Source: Candidatus Azobacteroides pseudotrichonymphae
GTDB taxonomy: Bacteria > Bacteroidota > Bacteroidia > Bacteroidales > Azobacteroidaceae
Direction: 5' to 3'
Assembly: GCA_002091395.1 (NCBI GenBank)
Contig: AP017913.1
Span: 710,999 to 774,998 of the forward strand
Length of the DNA stretch: 64,000 nucleotides
Under the pieces are notes generated by a model, which worked only from the letters and a program-made list of their open reading frames with translations, was not told the origin of the DNA and made no database searches. The position numbers and the translations under genes are program-made. This document shows, piece after piece, positions 1-11,075 of the stretch (within the stretch, counting starts at the first letter, position 1; the number at the start of each line of letters is the position of its first letter).

Positions 1-414
1 TTTAAAAAAAGTAATCTATTATAAACTTCAATTTATATAGTAAAAACTATATAAACACAAACTGCCTAATTTTAAAGTCTTGAATTAACTAAAGAATGAA
101 AAATGCTAAAAACAAATTAGATAAATTCTGAAACAATCACTTTTTTTTATAAAACACAGTAAAAAATACAACAACTAATCAATTTATTGATAACAAAAAA
201 ACTGCTAGCGGAAACATAAAATCGCTCAGTTTTAAACTGATCAGAAAAATTAAAAATGACAAAAATCTGATTTTTTATTCTAGAGATCCGACTCGCAAGT
301 TAATACAAATTTTCTTTTTTACAAAAAGTTTGAAAAAAATCAATCAAACTGTACCATAAATGATAAAAAAACTTATTATAAATAATACACTTAAAAAACA
401 AATTTTATAATAAA
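1..414. other. AT-rich spacer, no gene seen
   Basis: No open frame with recognisable protein features is visible. A short A/T-only dyad (405-420) overlaps the nadB stop codon, with a T6 run just beyond it when read on the minus strand. It may help end nadB transcription, but it is too weak to call. The left edge is cut by the window. Confidence 0.5.
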
Positions 415-1992
415 TTATAATTTTAATAATTTAGTTTTTGGATAATCAACAGTATAATGTAATCCTATGCTCTCCTTTCGTCTCATTGCTTGTTTTACAA
501 CTAGATACCCAATACATGCAATATTACGCAATTCACAAATATTACGAGAAATAACTGATTTTGAAAATAAATTTTCCGTTTCTTCATAAATTGCTTTTAA
601 ACGGTTCATAGCAAATTTTAAACACAAATTAGAGCGAACAATACCTACATAATTACTCATAATTGTCTCTATTTCTTTAATATTCTGCTCTATTAAAATT
701 TTATCTTCAGATAAAAAAAATCCTTTATTACTCCACATAGGAATATTTTCATTAAAAACATACTGACTAAATTTTTCAATTGAATGCTTAGCAGCAGCAT
801 CAGCATAGACAATAGCTTCAATTAATGAGTTAGATGCTAAACGATTAGCTCCATGTAATCCAGTACAAGAACATTCACCAGCAGCATATAATCTACAGAT
901 GTTTGTTTTAGCTTTTTCGTCTACTACAATGCCTCCACATAGATAATGAGCAGCTGGAGCGACAGGAATATACATTTTAGTAATATCAATTCCAATATTC
1001 AAACATTTTTCATAAATAGTAGGATACGATTTTTTAGTTTCTTCTACATTTTTATGAGTAAGATCAAGATAAACAAAATTGCTTCCGTTTTTTTTCATTT
1101 CTGTATAAATAGCACGCGCAACAATATCACGTGGAGCTAATGACCCACGATAATCGTAATTGTGCATAAACTCTTTACCTTCTTTTGTTCGCAAAATTGC
1201 TCCATATCCACGCAAAGCTTCAGAAATTAAAAAAGATGGACGTTCTGTTGGATTATATAAAGCAGTCGGATGAAATTGAACAAATTCCATATCGCGAATT
1301 CGCCCTTTTGCTCTGTAAACAATAGCAATCCCATCTCCTGTAGAAATTATAGAATTAGTTGTGATTTGATAAATATTTCCAATTCCACCTGTACAAATCA
1401 TGGTTATTTTTGAAAGGAAAGTATGAACTTTATTTGTTTCTTCACATAAAACATAAGCTCCATAACATTCAATATTTGCATCATTTTTTATGACTTCTAT
1501 TCCTAAGTGCTGTTGAGTTAAAATTTCAATAACAAAATGATGATCAAATACAAAAATATTTTTATGTTTTCTTACAGCATTAATTAATTTTTTTTGTATT
1601 TCTTGTCCAGTACTATCTTTGTGATGAAGAATACGAAATTCAGAGTGTCCACCTTCTTTATGCAAAGAAAATACGCCTTGAGAATCTTTATCAAAATTTA
1701 CTCCAAAACGAATCAATTCTTTTATTTGTTTTGGAGCTTCATAGACAACTTTTTTAACTATATTTTTATTACAAATTCCATCTCCTGCAATTAAAGTATC
1801 ATTAATATGTTTTTCAAATCCATCACAAGGAAGTGTTACAGAAGCAATTCCTCCCTGTGCATAAAAAGTATTACTTTCTTCTAAAGTACTCTTGCAGAGA
1901 AGTGCTACATTACCAATATTTGCAACTTTTAGAGCATAACTCAAACCAGCAATACCAGAACCGATAACTAAAAAATCAAACCTGTGTACCAT
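415..1992 (-). CDS. nadB: L-aspartate oxidase NadB
   Basis: This enzyme oxidises L-aspartate to iminoaspartate, the first step of de novo NAD synthesis; it is a cytoplasmic flavoprotein of the succinate dehydrogenase/fumarate reductase family. The N-terminus carries the FAD-binding GxGxxG (Gly11-Ser-Gly13-Ile-Ala-Gly16). Family blocks follow: AQGGIAS, HKEGGHS, FHPTAL, PRDIVARAI and GLHGANRLASNSLIEA. At 525 residues the length is normal. The open frame extends 15 codons further upstream, but I chose the ATG at 1992 because the protein then begins MVHRFDFLVIGSG, as Bacteroidales NadB does. The quinolinate synthase and phosphoribosyltransferase genes (nadA, nadC) are not in the window. nadD lies at 39.3-39.8 kb, so the NAD route seems at least partly kept. 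The neighbour at 2106 is divergent, with about 110 bp between them for promoters. Confidence 0.95.
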   Translation of the reverse strand: MVHRFDFLVIGSGIAGLSYALKVANIGNVALLCKSTLEESNTFYAQGGIASVTLPCDGFEKHINDTLIAGDGICNKNIVKKVVYEAPKQIKELIRFGVNFDKDSQGVFSLHKEGGHSEFRILHHKDSTGQEIQKKLINAVRKHKNIFVFDHHFVIEILTQQHLGIEVIKNDANIECYGAYVLCEETNKVHTFLSKITMICTGGIGNIYQITTNSIISTGDGIAIVYRAKGRIRDMEFVQFHPTALYNPTERPSFLISEALRGYGAILRTKEGKEFMHNYDYRGSLAPRDIVARAIYTEMKKNGSNFVYLDLTHKNVEETKKSYPTIYEKCLNIGIDITKMYIPVAPAAHYLCGGIVVDEKAKTNICRLYAAGECSCTGLHGANRLASNSLIEAIVYADAAAKHSIEKFSQYVFNENIPMWSNKGFFLSEDKILIEQNIKEIETIMSNYVGIVRSNLCLKFAMNRLKAIYEETENLFSKSVISRNICELRNIACIGYLVVKQAMRRKESIGLHYTVDYPKTKLLKL

Positions 1993-2105
1993 AATAAAAA
2001 ACAAATAATTGGTAATAATAATATAAATGTTAAACAAAATTAAATAAAAAGAATTACCTTGAAGCGTATATTCGTTCCTGTTTCACCATTTACTAAAACA
2101 TAGTT

Positions 2106-3182
2106 ATGAAGTCTTTTTTTATCGGAAATAAAAAAATTGAAGTGCCAATCATACAAGGAGGGATGGGAATAGCCGTTTCGTTATCAAGTTTAGCTTCAGC
2201 TGTAGCCAATGAGGGTGGTATTGGCGTAATTTCATGTGCAGGACTTGGTTTAGTATATCCAAAAATCTCAGATAATTATTTTGAAAATTGTATTTTTGGA
2301 TTAAGAGAAGAAATACGCGAAACTCGTAAAAAAACAAACGGAATTATTGGAGTAAATATTATGGTAGCATTATCTAATTTTTCAGATATGGTTAGTTTAT
2401 CTATTGACGAAGGAATAGATATTATTTTTTCAGGAGCAGGATTACCACTTGATCTGCCTCTATACTTAACACAAAAAAGTAAAACAGCTTTAGTCCCAAT
2501 TGTGTCATCTACAAGAGCAGCCAAAATTATTTGTAATAAATGGAGTAGAAATTATAATTATTTACCAGATGCTATAGTTGTTGAAGGGCCGAAAGCAGGT
2601 GGGCATTTAGGATTTAAAAAAAATCAACTTGATGATGAGAACTATTCACTAGAAAAATTAATTCCAGAAATTGTTACTATAGCAAATCAATATAAATCAC
2701 AAAAAAATATTCCTGTAATTGCAGCTGGAGGTATTCATAAAGGTGAAGATATTTATCATTTTATAAAATTAGGTGCATCTGCTGTACAATTAGGAAGTAT
2801 GTTTGTAACAACAAAAGAATGTGATGCGTCAAATATTTTTAAAAAAACGTACATTAATTCTTCTAAAGAAGATATTGTAATTATTGACAGCCCTGTTGGT
2901 ATGCCTGGTCGAGCAATAAATAACGAATTTATTCAAAAGATAAATAATGGTAGCGAAAAACCTCGTAAATGCAGGTTTCACTGCATTAAAACTTGTAATT
3001 ATACTCAAAGCCCTTACTGTATTATTAAAGTGCTATATAATGCAGCTAAAGGCAACATGAAAAAAGGATATGCATTTGCAGGAGCAAATGCATATTTAGC
3101 AAAAAAAATAACAACAGTAAAAGAAATCTTTGAGACACTAAAATCAGAATATATAATATCTAAACAATATCATAACACTTAA
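2106..3182 (+). CDS. Nitronate monooxygenase-like FMN oxidoreductase
   Basis: This is a TIM-barrel flavoprotein of the nitronate monooxygenase / 2-nitropropane dioxygenase family. Such enzymes oxidise alkyl nitronates in a detoxifying role; the true substrate here is unknown. The family start (VPIIQGGMGI), the VVEGPKAGGHLGF block with its catalytic-type His near residue 165, and the FMN-phosphate loops (VIAAGGI, AVQLGSMF) are all present. The C-terminal quarter is Cys-rich (CRFHCIKTC, then YC), which I remember from Bacteroidales homologues. FabK-type enoyl-ACP reductases share this fold, but the length and Cys-rich tail fit the nitronate monooxygenase-like group better. The gene stands alone, divergent from nadB and convergent with hppA. 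Confidence 0.85.
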   Translation: MKSFFIGNKKIEVPIIQGGMGIAVSLSSLASAVANEGGIGVISCAGLGLVYPKISDNYFENCIFGLREEIRETRKKTNGIIGVNIMVALSNFSDMVSLSIDEGIDIIFSGAGLPLDLPLYLTQKSKTALVPIVSSTRAAKIICNKWSRNYNYLPDAIVVEGPKAGGHLGFKKNQLDDENYSLEKLIPEIVTIANQYKSQKNIPVIAAGGIHKGEDIYHFIKLGASAVQLGSMFVTTKECDASNIFKKTYINSSKEDIVIIDSPVGMPGRAINNEFIQKINNGSEKPRKCRFHCIKTCNYTQSPYCIIKVLYNAAKGNMKKGYAFAGANAYLAKKITTVKEIFETLKSEYIISKQYHNT

Positions 3183-3629
3183 CATTTAGGATTAATAATC
3201 AACTTGATTCGATTGATTTCTTGTAACATAAAAATTACATAATCTATACTAACAGTAACAGTAATAAATACGCTTCATTCGATATAGATATTATGCGCAA
3301 CAATGATTGTTTCATAACAATTGTGATGTGACTCTATGGATAAAAATTCAAAATCTTAATAGATAACCAAACAAAAAAATAGATTTACTATTTTTTCGTA
3401 GAAATACTAGTTAAAATACACTGGCAAAAAAATGGCAGACATGAATATAATCTACAATATTTCATACAGTACCCCAATTTTTATATAAATAAAATGATAC
3501 ATAAAATTTCAATCATGAAAACAACAAATATTAAAATATACTTACACTCTTGTCAATTTCAAAAAGCATAAACTCTCACATACATTAATTTTCATTTTTA
3601 TATTATTAATTTTTTCATTATTCAATTTA
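3183..3629. other. Convergent spacer between oxidoreductase and hppA
   Basis: No gene is seen in these 447 bp. The only structure I could find is the short hairpin with T-rich flanks at 3374-3396, listed separately. Confidence 0.5.
3374..3396. terminator. Candidate bidirectional terminator
   Basis: Nine-base-pair stem (AAAAAATAG / CTATTTTTT) with a 5-nt loop. It gives a T6 tract on the plus strand and a T-rich tract on the minus strand, between two convergent genes. The stem has only one G-C pair, so stability is modest. Confidence 0.4.
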
Positions 3630-6020
3630 TCACTTAAGAACCCTTGTTTTATAAAATGATCTCCATACAAAAAATAATCCAAATATTAAAAATATTGCAG
3701 CAATAATATACATAGAAGAACTTCTTCCTTCCTGTTTCATTTTAATACATATCTCAGTAGCTAATAATCCAAATAAAGTTGAAAATTTGATAATTGGATT
3801 TAAAGATACTGATGACGTATCTTTAAATGGATCTCCTACTGTATCTCCAACTACTGCAACTTCGTGTAAAAAAGTATTTTTTTCTTTCAATTCAACCTCT
3901 ACAATTTTTTTTGCATTATCCCAACTACCGCCAGCATTTGCCATATATATTGCTTGAAATAAACCAATTATAGCAATAGAAATTAAATACGAAACAAAAA
4001 AATTTGAATCAATAAAAGCAAACGCCAATGTTAAAAATATTAATGCAAGAAATATATTCCACATGCCTTTTTGAGCATACTGTGTACAAATTTTTACTAC
4101 TGACTTAGAATCTTCAATACTAGCTTCGCTTTTCTCCATATTAAAAGTTTCTTTTATGAACTTTACAGCATTGTAAGCACCAGTAGTAACTGCTTGTATA
4201 GATGCTCCACCAAACCAAAAAATAACTGCACCTCCACAAATTAATCCAAGAATTACCGGAGCATCAGTTAATGATAAACTTAATAATCCAATTTTTTCTA
4301 ACAGAAGAATAATAGAAAATATCATTGTAGTAGCTCCTACAACTGCAGTACCTATCAACACAGGTTTAGCAGTAGCTTTAAAAGTATTTCCTGCAGAATC
4401 ACTAGATTCTAAATAATATTTGCTTTTTTCAAAATTAGGGATGAATCCATAATCATTTTCAATAGATTTAGCTATATTCGGTATTTGTTCTATTCGAGAA
4501 AGCTCAAAAACTGATTGAGCATTATCTGTTACAGGACCATAACTATCTACAGCAATGGTTACTGGCCCCATGCAAAGAAATCCAAAAGCAACCAACCCAA
4601 AAGCAAAAATCGTAGCATGACAACCAAATATCTCATTTAGTCCTGTTTGAGCAGTAAGATAAGCAATAGACATCAAAATCACAATTAATAATCCAGTCCA
4701 AAAAGCGCTAAAATAACCAGCTACAATACCTGAAAGAATATTTAATGAGAATCCACCTTCACGAGATGCAGTGACAATTTCTTTCACATGAGCAGATTTA
4801 GAACTTGTAAACATTTTTGTAAATTCTGGAATAAGTAATGCAGCTAATGTTCCACAACTAATTATAATAGCTAATTTCCACCACAAAGTTTCATTTATAT
4901 CTCTTAACAACAAATAACTAACAAAAAAACTTGCAGAAATACACAATGTAGATGCAATAATAATTAATCTCATTAAAGGTGACTCAAAATCAAAATTTTT
5001 TTTATTATTATATAGTCTCTTAGAGATCCTTTGATTAATAAAAAATGAACATCCTGACAAAAAATCCATTAAAAACCTCATTCCAAATATCCACACTATC
5101 AATTTTGCTCGCATGCCTACATTTGGAACTGATAATGTAATAAAAGTAATAAGAGCCACCCCTGTAACTCCATAAGTTTCGAATCCATCAGCCGTAGGGC
5201 CAACACTATCTCCAGCATTATCACCAGTACAATCAGCTATAACACCTGGATTTCGTGGATCATCTTCCTTAATCTTAAAAGCAACTTTCATTAAATCTGA
5301 ACCTATATCAGCAATCTTAGTAAAGATACCACCTGCAATTCGTAATGCACTTGCCCCTAAAGATTCTCCAATTGCAAAACCTAAAAAACAAATACCAACA
5401 GTACTACGTGGAACAAACAAAAGAATAATCACCATCAATACCAATTCCAATGAAATAAGAAACAAACCAACGCTCATCCCAGCTTTCAATGGTATATTGA
5501 CTACATCTAAAGGATGTGCACTAAGCGAAGCAAAAGCCGTACGTGAATTGGCATAAGTATTTACACGAATACCATACCACGCAACCATATACGAACCAGC
5601 CATCCCAATTATAGAAAATAACAGGACTTGCAACACAACAAGAAATGGCTGACCAAGTAACTCAAAAAAATAAACACATAAAACACTACCTATTAATGCA
5701 AACAACATTAAAAGAAATTTTCCTTGTTGAAACAAATAAGTTTTACAAGTAGTATAAATAATAGAAGATACTTTAAGCATAGAATCATGAGATGACAATT
5801 GCTTCACTTGTCTGAATAATAGTAAACTAAATCCCAATGTTCCAGCAATAATTAATGCTCCATAAAATAAAAAATTCCAAGGAGAAATAGACACCCCACA
5901 AAATAGATGAAAAATTCCTTGATGAAGATCAGGAATTTCTAAGCTTACTTCACTTGCGTACAAATTTCCATCATATAAAACACTTATCAATAACAAAAAT
6001 ATATTTTTCAGTATTTTCAT
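3630..6020 (-). CDS. hppA: Membrane-bound proton-pumping pyrophosphatase
   Basis: This integral membrane protein hydrolyses pyrophosphate and pumps H+ (in some subfamilies Na+) out of the cytoplasm, recovering energy from biosynthetic PPi. The 796 residues hold many hydrophobic helices and the substrate-binding block EDDPRNPGVIADCTGDNAGD near residues 250-270. A second acidic block (DNAKK...DTVGDPFKD) sits near the C-terminus. In the helix-12 motif GNTFKATAKP, near residue 547, a Lys occupies the position that is Ala in K+-dependent enzymes, so this one is probably K+-independent (established signature, applied here by eye). Its first 22 residues form a hydrophobic, signal-like helix. It stands alone, with 1.2 kb of spacer upstream. 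Confidence 0.96.
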   Translation of the reverse strand: MKILKNIFLLLISVLYDGNLYASEVSLEIPDLHQGIFHLFCGVSISPWNFLFYGALIIAGTLGFSLLLFRQVKQLSSHDSMLKVSSIIYTTCKTYLFQQGKFLLMLFALIGSVLCVYFFELLGQPFLVVLQVLLFSIIGMAGSYMVAWYGIRVNTYANSRTAFASLSAHPLDVVNIPLKAGMSVGLFLISLELVLMVIILLFVPRSTVGICFLGFAIGESLGASALRIAGGIFTKIADIGSDLMKVAFKIKEDDPRNPGVIADCTGDNAGDSVGPTADGFETYGVTGVALITFITLSVPNVGMRAKLIVWIFGMRFLMDFLSGCSFFINQRISKRLYNNKKNFDFESPLMRLIIIASTLCISASFFVSYLLLRDINETLWWKLAIIISCGTLAALLIPEFTKMFTSSKSAHVKEIVTASREGGFSLNILSGIVAGYFSAFWTGLLIVILMSIAYLTAQTGLNEIFGCHATIFAFGLVAFGFLCMGPVTIAVDSYGPVTDNAQSVFELSRIEQIPNIAKSIENDYGFIPNFEKSKYYLESSDSAGNTFKATAKPVLIGTAVVGATTMIFSIILLLEKIGLLSLSLTDAPVILGLICGGAVIFWFGGASIQAVTTGAYNAVKFIKETFNMEKSEASIEDSKSVVKICTQYAQKGMWNIFLALIFLTLAFAFIDSNFFVSYLISIAIIGLFQAIYMANAGGSWDNAKKIVEVELKEKNTFLHEVAVVGDTVGDPFKDTSSVSLNPIIKFSTLFGLLATEICIKMKQEGRSSSMYIIAAIFLIFGLFFVWRSFYKTRVLK

Positions 6021-6387
6021 AAATAAAAAACAAAATTACAAATTTAATTAGCAGAAATACTTAAATGAATTACTTTTACATAAATATACGTAATTTTAGT
6101 TACCAACTGGTATAATTTTAAACAAAATGTTGCTTCAAAACAAATTAACTTTTATTTAAAAGTTTTTAAAAAAATTTTTATTACTATTATTAACAATATA
6201 TTTTTATTTTAATGTTTTCTTCCACAACAAATCGTATATTTTTTACACAACAACAAAAAATATAATAAACAACTGATACAGTTATCATCTTTAACATGAA
6301 ATTAAAAACAAAAACCGTTTAAAGTATTATGGTATAAATTTTACTAATATGCAAAAACAAGTAATTATAAACTATTATATTTCAAAG

Positions 6388-6458
6388 AAATTAAGCGATA
6401 AAATGTCTTTAAATCACTATAATCAATAGTGATTTAAAGACATTTTATCGCTTAATTT
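6388..6458. repeat. 33-bp perfect inverted repeat (stem-loop)
   Basis: The arm at 6388-6420 is exactly complementary to 6426-6458, with a 5-nt loop (AATCA). The stem includes GCG and GTC stretches that stand out from its surroundings. There is no clear T tract on either side, so it is not a textbook terminator. It lies about 810 nt past the mutS stop and 370 bp upstream of hppA. I saw no second copy in the window. Confidence 0.9.
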
Positions 6459-7138
6459 TAACAAATTCTTACAAAAGAAACTTTTAATAAAAAGTTCACT
6501 ATCAACTAAATTAATGCTAGATTAGCATTAATTCAAATTTTGAAAAAAAAACTAACAATGAACTTAAATATTAGCACTAATAAAATTTTTAAATAATATA
6601 AAATACAAGAATATAGTTTTAAAACGTGTCAACATTTAAAATTTTAAAAAAAAATGCTGCATAATCTCTAAATAGAATTATCAATTCATTAAATTTTTTA
6701 TGTAAAAAAATAAAAGAACACATAAAAAATCTACTTTAATTAAGTAAACCATAATTAAAATTAAAAAATGAAAATACATTACCATGCTAAAGCATTTTAT
6801 AATATGCAGTAAATAAAAAATCTTATAAACACTTAAAAATATATTTCACTAACAATATTCTTATACGATAAAATAAAATAGTATTACATAAGTTTATTTA
6901 CAATAAATAATATCAAAAATATAGGTTAGTAAAGAATCACACTTCACCAAATATTATAAAAACTTCGTACATTAATTTAATGATTTACAATGTATAAAGT
7001 TATGTTGAACAGCTATAAAAACCAGATACTATCAACTAATTTACATGGAACTAAAATTATATGTCTTCAACAAAAAACAAATAAACACAATAATTAAATG
7101 TATATTAATTATCATGAAAAAATAATTTTAATTATAAA

Positions 7139-7176
7139 CATATATATTAAATAATAACTATTATTCAATATATATG
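7139..7176 (-). terminator. Possible mutS terminator hairpin
   Basis: A 10-bp outer stem (CATATATATT / AATATATATG) and a 6-bp inner stem are separated by one mismatch, with a 4-nt loop. It lies 90 nt past the mutS stop. It is almost purely A/T, so support is weak. Confidence 0.3.
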
Positions 7177-7265
7177 AATAAACCCATTTTTTCTTAAAAA
7201 GAAATATGATTTTTCTAGAATATGAAATAATTACTCATCAATTTGTTTCATCATTTTTAATTAAA

Positions 7266-9884
7266 CTAATGTTTATACTTATTTATAATTTGCTTTATAT
7301 CACTTAATTTGTTTAATGCTTCTATAGGTGTCAAATTGTCAATGTCTAAATGTATTATTTCACTACAAATTTGTAAAAATATAGAATTTTCCAATTTTGG
7401 AAAATTCATTTGACAATTATCATGCACTTTAACTAACTGATCTGTATACGAAATATTTTTCCCTCTTTTACTATTTATTTCTAATTGATAAAGAATTTCA
7501 TTACTTCTTTTAACGATACTCTTGGGTATCCCAGCAATTTTTGCAACATGAACACCAAAACTATGTTCACTAGCACCTTTCATTAACTTACGTAAAAAAA
7601 TAACTTTATCATCAAACTCTTTTACTGAAACATTATAATTTTGTATTCTTTTAAAATATAACTCCATTTCATTCAACTCATAATAATGAGTTGAAAAAAG
7701 GGTTTTAGGATGCATCATAGGATGTTCGTGAATATACTCTATAATAGACCACGCAATAGAAATGCCATCATAAGTAGAAGTTCCGCGACCTAATTCATCA
7801 AAAATAACTAAACTTCTATCAGAAAGGTTATTTAGAATATCAGCAGCTTCATTCATTTCTACCATAAAAGTAGATTCGCCTAAAGAAATATTATCGCTTG
7901 CCCCTACACGTGTGAAAATTTTATCTACTAATCCTATTTTAGCTGAATCAGCAGGAACAAAAGAACCTATTTGAGTCATCAGAGTGATTAAAGCAGTTTG
8001 ACGTAAAAAAGCCGATTTTCCTGCCATATTTGGTCCAGTGATAATAACAATTTGTTGCTCATCATTACTTAAATAAACATCATTAGGAATATACGGTTCA
8101 TCAGCTGGAAGCAAAGTTTCCACAACTGGATGTCGTCCATTTTTAATATCAATGATTTTACTATCATTTATTTGAGGACAAGTGTAATTATTTTGTTCAG
8201 CAATTTTAGCAAAAGCTAAAAGACAATCTATTTGTGCAATTAAATTAGCATTAATTTGAATAAAATTGATATATTCTGACAGTTCTAATACAAGATTACT
8301 AAAAATATTGATTTCTATTTCAAAAATTTTTTCCTCTGCTCCTAATATTTTTTCTTCATATACTTTAAGCTCTTCTGTAACATAACGTTCAGAATGAACT
8401 AGTGTCTGTTTACGAATCCAACTAGATGGAATTTTATTTTTGTGAGAATTGCGAACTTCTATATAATAACCAAATATATTATTATAACCTATTTTTAAGG
8501 AAGATATTCCGGTTTGTAAAATTTCTCGTTTTTGCATTTTCAATAAATAATCTTTCCCAAAAAAAATAATTTGCCTTAATTCATCCAATTCTTTATTTAC
8601 TCCTGTAGCTATTACATTACCTTTATTCAATAAAACTGGTGGGTCTGAAACTATTATTTTTTTAATATCTTCCTTAATTTTAAAACATGGATTTAATTTT
8701 TCTCCGATTTGTTTTAACCCAATTAAGGAACAATCTAAACATATTTTTTTCACTATAATAATAGAATCCAAAGCGATTTTAATTTGAACAACTTCACGTG
8801 GATTAACTTTACCTATAGATATTTTAGATACAATGCGCTCTAAATCTCCTATTTGGCTAAGCTGTTTTTCTAATAATTCTCTTATAAAAGAATTATGAAA
8901 AATAAAATTTACTATGGAAAGACGTTCTTCAATTTGTTTAATTTCTTTAAGTGGAAATACTATCCATCGTTTTAACATTCTTGCTCCTGGCGGTGTAATA
9001 GTCTTATCTAGTATTTTCAATAATGACTCTCCACCTTCATTCATTGGATTTAATAACTCTAAATTATGTATAGTAAATTTGTCTAAACGTACATATTGAT
9101 CTTTTTCTATTTTAGTAATTGTAGTAATGTGATTAGTATGTGTATGATGTGTTAGATCCAAATAATGTAAAACAGCACCAGCTGCAACAATTCCATTAGA
9201 TAAATATTGTATTCCGAAACCTTTCAAATTTTTTGTTTCAAATTGTTTATACAAACGATTTTTTGCTGTATCCTCAGTAAAAACCCAATCCTCCATTTCA
9301 AATGTTAATAATTTATCTCCAAAAAAATCTCTAAAAATTTTCAACTTGCTACGTTCTAAGAGCACTTCTTTAGGTGCAAAATGACTAAATAATTTATCTA
9401 TGTAACTATTATTCCCTTGTGCAATCAAAAATTCACCAGTAGAAACATCTAAAAATGCTACTCCACAAATGTTTTTATCAAAATGTACAGCAGCAAGAAA
9501 ATTATTTTCCTTGTAATTCAATACATTTTCATTAATAGAAACACCAGGAGTAACAAGCTCAGTAACACCTCTTTTAACTATTTGTTTAGTTGTCTTAGAA
9601 CTTTCAAGTTGATCACAAATAGCTACTCTTTTCCCAGCTTTAATTAATTTAGGTAAATAAATATCTATTGCATGACATGGAAACCCAGCTAGTTCTACCA
9701 TTTTACAAGAGCCATTGGCTCTACGAGTCAAAGTAATACCTAATATTTCTGATGTAATCACTGCATCAGTCGAAAAAGTTTCATAAAAATCGCCAACACG
9801 AAATAATAAAATGGCACCAGGGTATTTTGATTTAATTTCAAAATACTGATTCATTAACGGAGTTTTAACTATTTCTTTAGGCAT
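7266..9884 (-). CDS. mutS: DNA mismatch repair ATPase MutS
   Basis: MutS binds base mismatches and small loops and starts mismatch repair together with MutL. The mismatch-recognition motif is Phe33-Tyr34-Glu35 in VGDFYETF. Connector, lever and clamp regions follow. The C-terminal ABC ATPase has Walker A GPNMAGKS near residues 615-622 and [11 protein letters not shown] (Walker B and D-loop) near 691-702. The 872 residues are the normal full length and I see no lesion. mutL is not in the window. An intact MutS matters here because homopolymer slippage, which MutS corrects, is the main kind of lesion seen in this region. Flanks are long spacers, so it is probably transcribed alone. Confidence 0.97.
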   Translation of the reverse strand: MPKEIVKTPLMNQYFEIKSKYPGAILLFRVGDFYETFSTDAVITSEILGITLTRRANGSCKMVELAGFPCHAIDIYLPKLIKAGKRVAICDQLESSKTTKQIVKRGVTELVTPGVSINENVLNYKENNFLAAVHFDKNICGVAFLDVSTGEFLIAQGNNSYIDKLFSHFAPKEVLLERSKLKIFRDFFGDKLLTFEMEDWVFTEDTAKNRLYKQFETKNLKGFGIQYLSNGIVAAGAVLHYLDLTHHTHTNHITTITKIEKDQYVRLDKFTIHNLELLNPMNEGGESLLKILDKTITPPGARMLKRWIVFPLKEIKQIEERLSIVNFIFHNSFIRELLEKQLSQIGDLERIVSKISIGKVNPREVVQIKIALDSIIIVKKICLDCSLIGLKQIGEKLNPCFKIKEDIKKIIVSDPPVLLNKGNVIATGVNKELDELRQIIFFGKDYLLKMQKREILQTGISSLKIGYNNIFGYYIEVRNSHKNKIPSSWIRKQTLVHSERYVTEELKVYEEKILGAEEKIFEIEINIFSNLVLELSEYINFIQINANLIAQIDCLLAFAKIAEQNNYTCPQINDSKIIDIKNGRHPVVETLLPADEPYIPNDVYLSNDEQQIVIITGPNMAGKSAFLRQTALITLMTQIGSFVPADSAKIGLVDKIFTRVGASDNISLGESTFMVEMNEAADILNNLSDRSLVIFDELGRGTSTYDGISIAWSIIEYIHEHPMMHPKTLFSTHYYELNEMELYFKRIQNYNVSVKEFDDKVIFLRKLMKGASEHSFGVHVAKIAGIPKSIVKRSNEILYQLEINSKRGKNISYTDQLVKVHDNCQMNFPKLENSIFLQICSEIIHLDIDNLTPIEALNKLSDIKQIINKYKH

Positions 9885-10945
9885 ATTTAACTTAAAACAC
9901 TAAATTATCAATACAATTTTCAAATTCATTTACAAAAAACTTACAAACACTATAATAACATTTCAAAATTTTTATTACATAATAACTTTGAGTGATATAA
10001 TTTTACTATATCACTGAATCAAACTTTTTCTATAAAACCAAACATAACATTTTATTAATTATACAATTACAAAATGACATTTAATCACATATTTTTATAT
10101 TACATAAACCATTTTGACAACCAATATTTTCAACTTAAAGCATTTTTAATTAGTATGATCTAAAATCATTTCATTAATTAGAACCTTGCCAACCAAATTA
10201 AATATTAATAAATGGTAACCAAAACAAATTTTATTTCATTTATACAAATAAATATCAATACTTCAATTATGTGTTCGTTATTAATTAATATTCGAAATGA
10301 TTTATTAAATTTTTATAATTATCACAAGTTCAATGTATAAATATTGAACTAAACGCTCTACATGCAAGCATAAAAACATTATTGAATAATTCATGCATAG
10401 ATTTATTCAAAACAAATTTCAAATTCAATTTATTGATACAGATTTGGCTTTAAAAATAATACTTGTTGCTTTTTACAAAAAATAAAAAAGATTTAATTAA
10501 CCAAGAAATTATCAAAATTACAAATAACAATTTTTTATATATAAATTCTTGATTAGTTCGTTATTTAATTATATCTCCTACAAAATATTATAAATGCATC
10601 ACAGTGCATAAAATACAATCCAAGCAACAAATTGTAATAAAAACAAATACACTTCTATTTTAATTATTGAAATAAAAAGTGCACAAATTTGTCGCCTTAA
10701 GTAAAATTAAAGATTTAATAAAATTTATATTTACATATTATGATAAATTAATAAAATAAATATTATCATTAATTACAATCATTAAAAATTCATAAATCAA
10801 TTAAAACTAACTTAAAAATTAACAATACAATTACGTATCAAATAATAAATTATCAGTAATATAAAAAGCTTTGTCCAAAATTTTACAAAGTAATTTCATT
10901 GTAATTTTTCTAGTATAAATTTCGAAAAACACTAAATTTTAAGTT
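9885..10945. other. Long AT-rich spacer, no gene
   Basis: About 1.06 kb between the end of the nuo operon and mutS, without a coding frame I would support. It contains a 9-bp dyad (9991-9999 with 10007-10015, AGTGATATA / TATATCACT) about 110 bp upstream of the mutS start. A second 8-bp dyad lies near 10327-10350, and a terminator-like hairpin at 10869-10890. Confidence 0.5.
10861..10890 (-). terminator. Candidate nuo operon terminator
   Basis: On the minus strand, a CTTTGT/ACAAAG stem (10869-10890) is followed directly by CTTTTTAT. It lies about 55 nt after the small ORF that ends the nuo cluster. The stem is short (6 bp, 10-nt loop). Confidence 0.4.
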
Positions 10946-11065
10946 TTAATTTTTATCATATTCTTGTGGTAAAAATAAAAAAGCAAAAACTAATAAAATA
11001 AACACTTCAATCATAATAAAAATTAGCATATAAATGTACGAAATCCAATAATTTATACTTATCAT
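10946..11065 (-). CDS. Small single-helix membrane ORF after nuoN
   Basis: I do not recognise this 39-codon frame. It starts with ATG 10 nt after the nuoN stop, on the same strand, and ends in TAA. The product is one long hydrophobic stretch with two acidic residues (MLIFIMIEVFILLVFAFLFL is the core), then a charged tail ending PQEYDKN. The tight spacing and membrane character suggest a small partner or leftover of complex I, for example an assembly or stabilising micropeptide (inference). Against it: short hydrophobic frames arise easily in AT-rich DNA. Confidence 0.45.
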   Translation of the reverse strand: MISINYWISYIYMLIFIMIEVFILLVFAFLFLPQEYDKN

Positions 11066-11075
11066 TTATGTTCTA

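Larger units (their letters stand above)
6021..7265. other. Long AT-rich spacer, no gene
   Basis: These 1.2 kb between two minus-strand genes contain no convincing coding frame on either strand. They hold the 33-bp perfect stem-loop at 6388-6458 and a weaker hairpin at 7139-7176. They may be the site of one or more genes eroded beyond recognition (inference). Confidence 0.55.

Noticed and set aside
230..340. tRNA-like stretch with higher G+C
   Set aside because: No cloverleaf can be drawn on either strand.
2276..2524. Open frames on the strand opposite real genes (here and at many other places)
   Set aside because: They lie wholly inside well-recognised genes, have no family features, and arise from the A+T-rich codon pattern.
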